NCBI GenBank assembly: GCA_021819135.1
Contig: JAKASE010000002.1
Span: forward strand, 1 to 64,000
Length of the DNA: 64,000 bases
Direction of reading: 5' to 3'
DNA from: Thermoplasmata archaeon
GTDB taxonomy: Archaea > Thermoplasmatota > Thermoplasmata > Lutacidiplasmatales > UBA184
A program made the translations under genes and the position numbers. The number at the start of each line of letters is the position of its first letter. The first letter of the stretch is position 1. Shown piece by piece: positions 59,874-64,000 of this stretch. The notes beneath the pieces were generated by a model. It had not been told where the DNA came from. It did no database searches and saw only the letters and a program-made list of their open reading frames with translations.

Positions 59874-60051
59874 CGGGAGGGCCGGCGAGACCGGGCCCCC
59901 TTCTTAAGAGTGGCGGAAAGGTCCCTTTCCCCGGGAGGGGCGCGCCCGGGCCGACACGGAGTTGATGGCCCATGCGGTCTCCCGGGCTGCTCTTCCGACC
60001 CGTCGTCGGCGGAGCTTCCCTCGACGATCTCTCGGTACCCCCGGGGGCGGC

Positions 60052-60606
60052 GTGGGAGACGTGGAGACGCCGATCGGCCGGTTCCGGTACGAGATCGACG
60101 ACCGGGGTCGACTCCGTGCGACCCGTTGGGCCGGTCCGCGGGCGAGCAACACCCGGACGGATCGCGCGTCCCGGCCATCCAGGGTCCGGAGCTTCTCCGC
60201 GACGCGGGACGATCCCGTGGGTAGGGCCATCATCGCCTACTTCGCCGGAGACGTCGCCGCGCTGGACCGGATCCCCGTCGTGCTCGAAGGGACGGCGCTG
60301 CAGCAGCGGGTATGGCGTCTCCTCCGGCGGATCCCGCCGGGGAGCACCCGGACCTACCGGGAGCTCGCGGAACGGGTCGGCCGGCCCCGGGCCATTCGCG
60401 CGGTGGGCCAGGCGAACGCCGCGAACCCGGTGGGGCTCGTCATCCCCTGCCACCGGGTGATCGGGTCCGACGGATCCCTCACGGGGTACGGCGGCGGCCT
60501 GTACCGGAAGCGGTGGCTCCTCGCGCATGAACGTCGCTCGGTCGGGGGCCCGGCCGCGGCGCGGACCCTGTCGCGGAGGAGGTCCGTCGGCCCTCGGTCC
60601 GGTTGA
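60052..60606 (+). CDS. ogt: O6-alkylguanine-DNA alkyltransferase
   Basis: 184 aa from GTG 60052. The C-terminal domain has FRGRxx-equivalent RVWRLLRRIPPGSTRTY, NAANPVGLVIPCHRVIGSDG with the alkyl-accepting Cys, and GYGGGLYRKRWLL. It transfers O6-alkyl groups from guanine to Cys in a suicide reaction. An upstream ATG (59965) would add a basic stretch whose codons are much less GC-biased at third positions, so the later start is preferred. No clear TATA is seen for it. With mpg it forms an alkylation-damage pair. Confidence 0.9.
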   Translation: MGDVETPIGRFRYEIDDRGRLRATRWAGPRASNTRTDRASRPSRVRSFSATRDDPVGRAIIAYFAGDVAALDRIPVVLEGTALQQRVWRLLRRIPPGSTRTYRELAERVGRPRAIRAVGQANAANPVGLVIPCHRVIGSDGSLTGYGGGLYRKRWLLAHERRSVGGPAAARTLSRRRSVGPRSG

Positions 60607-60640
60607 CGGGGCCGCCGGAACGCAGGGACCCGAAGGCACC

Positions 60641-61903
60641 ATGTCCGACCCCGCCGCCGGGACCGCCGCGCCTCCGGTCCGACGGACAAGCTACCGGGAA
60701 CTGCTCGCGAACCGGCGCTTCATCCTGTACACGCTCTCTTCGACCGCCGCCGCGACCGGCTACTCTGTCTACGCGATCTCGATCCCCTGGCTCGCGCTCG
60801 ACGTCTCGAAGAGCCTGTTCCTGGTCGGCCTGGTCCTCTTCGCGGAGTTCGGCGTGTACACGCTGACGTTCCTCGTGGCACCGTGGGTCGACCGGGCCGG
60901 GAACAAGCGGACGATCTTCCTCCTCTGCTATCCGGTCCAGGCGGTCGCGGCCGCCGGGATCGGGATCGGCCTCGCCGACCACGCGCTCGGCCCCGGCCTC
61001 CTCCTCGCCCTCGTGGTCGTGATCTCGTTCCTGTGGGACTTCGCGTGGGCCGCGAACAACATCGTCCCCCGGCTCCTGCTGCCCTCGGACCAGCTGTTCC
61101 GCGCCGAGGGGTTGCGCGGGCTCCTCTCGGGGCTCACGCAGCTCGGCGGGAACGCGGTCGGCGCCGCGCTGGTCGTCCTCGTGAGCCCCTCCGGCGGGAT
61201 GTTCCTCTACGCGGCCCTGCTCGCCGTCGGCACGGGGTTCGCCGCGCTCGTCTCCCTGCCGCAGGCGTCGGCGGTCGCGCGAGCCCCGGCCCGGTTCTGG
61301 TCGGAGTTCCGCGAGGGCTGGCAGTATTTCGGGCGGAGGACCCGGGGCTCCCTCTTCTCGCTCGGGCTGGTGGAGCTCGTGCAGGGCCTCTTCGCCGCCG
61401 CGCCGACGCTCCTGATCACGGCGATCGCGTTCCGGGTCCTCTCGGGCAGCAGCGCGGCCTACACCACGCTCTTCGTCGCGTGGGTGGTCGGCGGGGTGAT
61501 CGTCGGCCTCGCGCTCGGGGAGCTCAACCCCCGGGGCCGGATCGGCGCGATCCTCCTCGTGTCGCTCGTCGCGCAGGGCGCGCTCGTACTGGCCGCGCTC
61601 GCGGTCGCGCCCCATCTCCTCTTCGGGGCGATCCTGTGGCTCCTCATCGGAGGGGCCGCGTCGGCATACGTCTCCGCGAAGTACGTCTTCCTCCAGGGGG
61701 CGTTCCCTCCCGAGGCGCTCGGCCGGATCACCTCGAACCTCTACCTGTTCACGGGGATCTCGAGCGCCGTGGGAGCGCTGGCGCTCGGGGAGGTCGCCAC
61801 CTCCTGGAGCCCGGTGGCCTTCGGCGCCCTGGTCGGGGTCGGCTTCCTCCTCGCCGGTGCGATGGTCCTCGCGACCCCGGCGATCCGTCGGTTGACGTTC
61901 TAG
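60641..61903 (+). CDS. MFS transporter, 12-helix
   Basis: 420 aa. About 12 hydrophobic segments; motif-A-like APWVDRAGNKRTIF follows TM2. Related to the drug/macrolide-efflux or enterobactin-exporter branch of the MFS. ATG 60641 lies 34 nt past the ogt stop, preferred over an in-frame ATG at 60527 inside ogt. Substrate unknown. Confidence 0.87.
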   Translation: MSDPAAGTAAPPVRRTSYRELLANRRFILYTLSSTAAATGYSVYAISIPWLALDVSKSLFLVGLVLFAEFGVYTLTFLVAPWVDRAGNKRTIFLLCYPVQAVAAAGIGIGLADHALGPGLLLALVVVISFLWDFAWAANNIVPRLLLPSDQLFRAEGLRGLLSGLTQLGGNAVGAALVVLVSPSGGMFLYAALLAVGTGFAALVSLPQASAVARAPARFWSEFREGWQYFGRRTRGSLFSLGLVELVQGLFAAAPTLLITAIAFRVLSGSSAAYTTLFVAWVVGGVIVGLALGELNPRGRIGAILLVSLVAQGALVLAALAVAPHLLFGAILWLLIGGAASAYVSAKYVFLQGAFPPEALGRITSNLYLFTGISSAVGALALGEVATSWSPVAFGALVGVGFLLAGAMVLATPAIRRLTF

Positions 61904-62012
61904 CGCCGGGCCGCGCCCCGACCGGCCGGGGAACGACCCTCCTCAGGTGAACGTCAGCTCGAGGGAGCCGGTGTAGGATGGTGGGCGGACGTGTACGAGG
62001 CGCTGATGCGTC

Positions 62013-62792
62013 TCATCGGGCAGCGGGGGTTTCGCGTCTCTGATGTCCCTCCTCCGGCACCGCCGCTCTCCTCGTCCAAGCCGACGTAGCTCCGGGGTCG
62101 GCGCCGGACACGCGCGCGTCCAGGCGGTCGACCAGGGGGCGGTACTGCGGCCCGGTTCCCCCCATCGGTCTCGTGGCGCCGACCGACCGAAGGATGCGGT
62201 CGGCCACCGCACTTGGCGGACCCGATGCCGGGACGAAACATAGGCGCCCCGGCAGGAGCACAGCGTAGTCCTCGCGGTAGAACCGTCGCTCGAACTCCCC
62301 GATGGACTCGTGGCGGCGCGCGAGGGACGGCGGGTGGCCGGTCGGGTCTCGGGCCACTCGGGCCCGCCGGGCGGCGCGGGGCAGGTCCAGATAGACCGTT
62401 AGGTCCGGTAGCCCGAGCGGGGCGCGCTTGCGCCCCGGACCGATCGACGTGCGAAGGGCCCGCCACGGGCCCGGGGAGGCGGCCCCGGTCGCCACGAGCC
62501 CGGCCGAGTAAGTGAGCGGGCCGAGGAACCCGGTGTCGGCGACGACCGTTCGGCCCCGGGCGCGGAGGGACCGGGCCTCGGCGAAGCGCCGCCGCTCCTC
62601 GGCGAGGAGCCGCCGTTCGATCGCGAGCAGCGCCCGGTCGGAACGGAACGCGAGCGACGGGCGTCGCCGCAGCCGATCGTACGCCTCCGGGAGGAACGTC
62701 CAGCCGAACCGCTCCGCGGCCGCCCGGGCGATCGTCGTCTTGCCGCTGCCCGACGGCCCCTCGAGGGCGAGGATGAGCGCTCGCGGCCGCAT
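62013..62792 (-). CDS. P-loop kinase (nucleoside/thymidylate kinase-like)
   Basis: 259 aa. LALEGPSGSGKTTIARAAAE carries the P-loop at residues 10-17; RRRFAEARSLRARGRTVVAD then TGFLGPLTY is the DRx-like lid/substrate strand, and LTVYLDLPRAARRARVARD the base-side strand of the TMP/deoxynucleoside kinase superfamily. The last 45 residues are Arg/Pro-rich without conserved pattern. Could be a small-molecule kinase rather than a nucleotide kinase. ATG 62792 is about 34 nt after an AAACCTTTGG element. Confidence 0.75.
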   Translation of the reverse strand: MRPRALILALEGPSGSGKTTIARAAAERFGWTFLPEAYDRLRRRPSLAFRSDRALLAIERRLLAEERRRFAEARSLRARGRTVVADTGFLGPLTYSAGLVATGAASPGPWRALRTSIGPGRKRAPLGLPDLTVYLDLPRAARRARVARDPTGHPPSLARRHESIGEFERRFYREDYAVLLPGRLCFVPASGPPSAVADRILRSVGATRPMGGTGPQYRPLVDRLDARVSGADPGATSAWTRRAAVPEEGHQRRETPAAR

Positions 62793-62881
62793 GGGCACCC
62801 CAGGACCGCACGACCCCGGGCCCAAAGGTTTGCCGGCCCGGCCCACCGTCTTTTTGACGCGGTACCGGTCTCTCCTCGCCC

Positions 62882-64000
62882 GTGACGTCCGAGGCCGGCA
62901 CGGTCCGGACCGGAGGGACCCACCGGTTCGGCGCCCGGGTGCTCGAGGGGGAGACCTTGAGCGAGATCGCCCGGGAGATCGAGCGCACCGCGAGCGACCC
63001 GGAGGGGGTCGGCATCATGACCCGCAAGGGACGGGTCTTTCCCGTGCGCCTGGAGGGAGTGCCGCTCAAGGCGGCGCCGCTGTTGAAACAGGAGCTCCTC
63101 GCGGTTGGAGGCGACGTCGCGCACGCGCGCGGGGTCGCGGACCACTCGGTCGAGGCGACCCCCGCGGTCGTCCTCGCGACGTGGGGCCAGTACCAGCGCC
63201 TGCTGCCGAAGCTCAGGCGCCAGCCGTTCCGGCTGAGGGAGATCGCCGGCGAGATCGACCGGGTCCTGCGCGCCTACGTCGCCCACGGGCCGCGCACGGT
63301 CCGCGGGGCGCACCGCTCGATCGTGCTCGGGGACCGACCCCGGGTGATGGGAATCGTGAACGTGACCCCGGATTCGTTCTCCGACGGCGGCCGCTTCCTC
63401 GACCCGGACGCGGCCGTCGCCGAGGCGGAGCGGCAGGTGGCGGAGGGGGCGTCGGTCGTCGACGTCGGCGGGGAGTCGACGCGGCCGCACGCGGCCCCGG
63501 TCTCCCCCGACGCCGAGTGGTCCCGGGTCGGTCCGGTCCTCACCGCCCTCCACGGACGCCTCGAGGTGCCGATCTCGATCGACACACGCCACCCCGAGGT
63601 GGCGGCGAAGGCGGTCGATGCCGGCGCGGACATCGTCAACGACGTCGAAGGTCTCCGCTCCGACGCGATGCGGCGGGTCGTCGCGCGGACGGGGGCGGCG
63701 GTCGTGCTGATGCACATGCGGGGGACCCCCGCGACGATGCAGGACGACCTCGTCTACGACGATCTCCGCGGGGAGGTCTACGCCGGCCTCGCCGGGTCCA
63801 CGGACGCGGCGCTCGAGGCGGGGATCGCGGACGACCGGATACTGGTCGACCCGGGCCTCGGGTTCGGCAAGTCGGCCGAGCAGAGCCTCGAGCTCCTCGT
63901 CCACGCCGGAGAGTTCCGCGGGCTCGGCTTTCCGGTGGTCCTCGGGGCCTCCCGAAAGTCGTTCCTCGACGCGGTGCTCGGCGGGGGGACGAGGCCGCTC
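62882..64000 (+). CDS. folP: Dihydropteroate synthase with N-terminal domain (partial)
   Basis: 373 aa visible, cut by the window end. Residues 1-155 form an extra domain with LLKQELLAVGGDVAHARGVA and KLRRQPFRLREIAGEIDRVL. The DHPS barrel follows: MGIVNVTPDSFSDGG, VDVGGESTRPHA, ISIDTRHPEVAAKAVDAGAD, VLMHMRGTPATMQ, DPGLGFGKSAEQ and GASRKSFLDAV, all conserved. It joins a pterin diphosphate to an arylamine in folate/pterin cofactor synthesis. GTG 62882 is 28 nt after CTTTTTGAC (62850-62858). Only the last one or two strands are missing. Confidence 0.93.
   Translation, partial: MTSEAGTVRTGGTHRFGARVLEGETLSEIAREIERTASDPEGVGIMTRKGRVFPVRLEGVPLKAAPLLKQELLAVGGDVAHARGVADHSVEATPAVVLATWGQYQRLLPKLRRQPFRLREIAGEIDRVLRAYVAHGPRTVRGAHRSIVLGDRPRVMGIVNVTPDSFSDGGRFLDPDAAVAEAERQVAEGASVVDVGGESTRPHAAPVSPDAEWSRVGPVLTALHGRLEVPISIDTRHPEVAAKAVDAGADIVNDVEGLRSDAMRRVVARTGAAVVLMHMRGTPATMQDDLVYDDLRGEVYAGLAGSTDAALEAGIADDRILVDPGLGFGKSAEQSLELLVHAGEFRGLGFPVVLGASRKSFLDAVLGGGTRPL

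Overview
The window is a very GC-rich archaeal chromosome segment. The archaeal assignment rests on the PolD large subunit, an A-type ATP synthase, PurP, the LSm-L37e gene pair, a B12-dependent ribonucleotide reductase, a tRNA with an unusual intron, and TATA boxes (not bacterial -35/-10 elements) upstream of most transcription units. PolD, PurP and the gene content fit a euryarchaeal lineage; a GC-rich Thermoplasmatota relative is the best guess, and that placement is inference. No transposon, integrase, CRISPR array or phage gene was seen. Many promoter-proximal genes start 25-30 nt downstream of the TATA centre (leaderless mRNAs), and genes inside operons are joined by ATGA/GTGA overlaps. 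Both patterns were used to choose starts.

Layout. 1-1550: a two-gene minus-strand unit (FMN reductase, LigB-like protein) preceded by a 30-codon leader ORF. 1.7-5.2 kb: PolD large subunit and an intron-containing tRNA-Arg(UCG). 5.2-12 kb: a winged-helix/Sm-like pair divergent from a tightly coupled operon of molybdenum hydroxylase subunits (FAD, 2Fe-2S, Mo), PurP and GcvT. 12-16.3 kb: AAA/TPR signalling ATPase, NadC, NadA. 16.3-21 kb: small membrane and zinc proteins, PolX with a decayed PHP domain, GNAT, a DUF2400 protein. 21-23 kb: MarR plus drug-efflux MFS. 23-28 kb: an envelope region (glycosyltransferase, small membrane protein, double winged-helix regulator, anchored surface protein) carrying a shared 17-bp promoter box, then two related membrane proteins. 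28-34 kb: NrdJ, two very small proteins, HutI, RNase Z. 34-37 kb: two thioredoxin-fold DUF929 proteins and VKOR, a surface disulfide-forming module. 37-46 kb: the A-type ATP synthase split into two convergent operons, K-E-C on plus and F-A-B-D-(42-aa membrane protein)-H-I on minus. 46-50 kb: ferredoxin, HEAT protein, glycosyltransferase, DUF72. 50-53.7 kb: a degenerate RecA-like protein, a small helical protein and a PolB2-like polymerase. 54-59 kb: HEAT protein, GNAT, an unknown protein, an M29-like protein. 59-64 kb: alkyladenine glycosylase, L37e, LSm, O6-alkylguanine methyltransferase, MFS, a small kinase and the start of dihydropteroate synthase, cut by the window end.

The most interesting parts are the RecA-like/small/PolB2 cassette (candidate archaeal mutasome), the three-copy promoter box in the envelope region, the hidden 42-aa membrane protein in the ATP synthase operon, the T-loop intron in tRNA-Arg, and the Mo-hydroxylase/PurP/GcvT operon.
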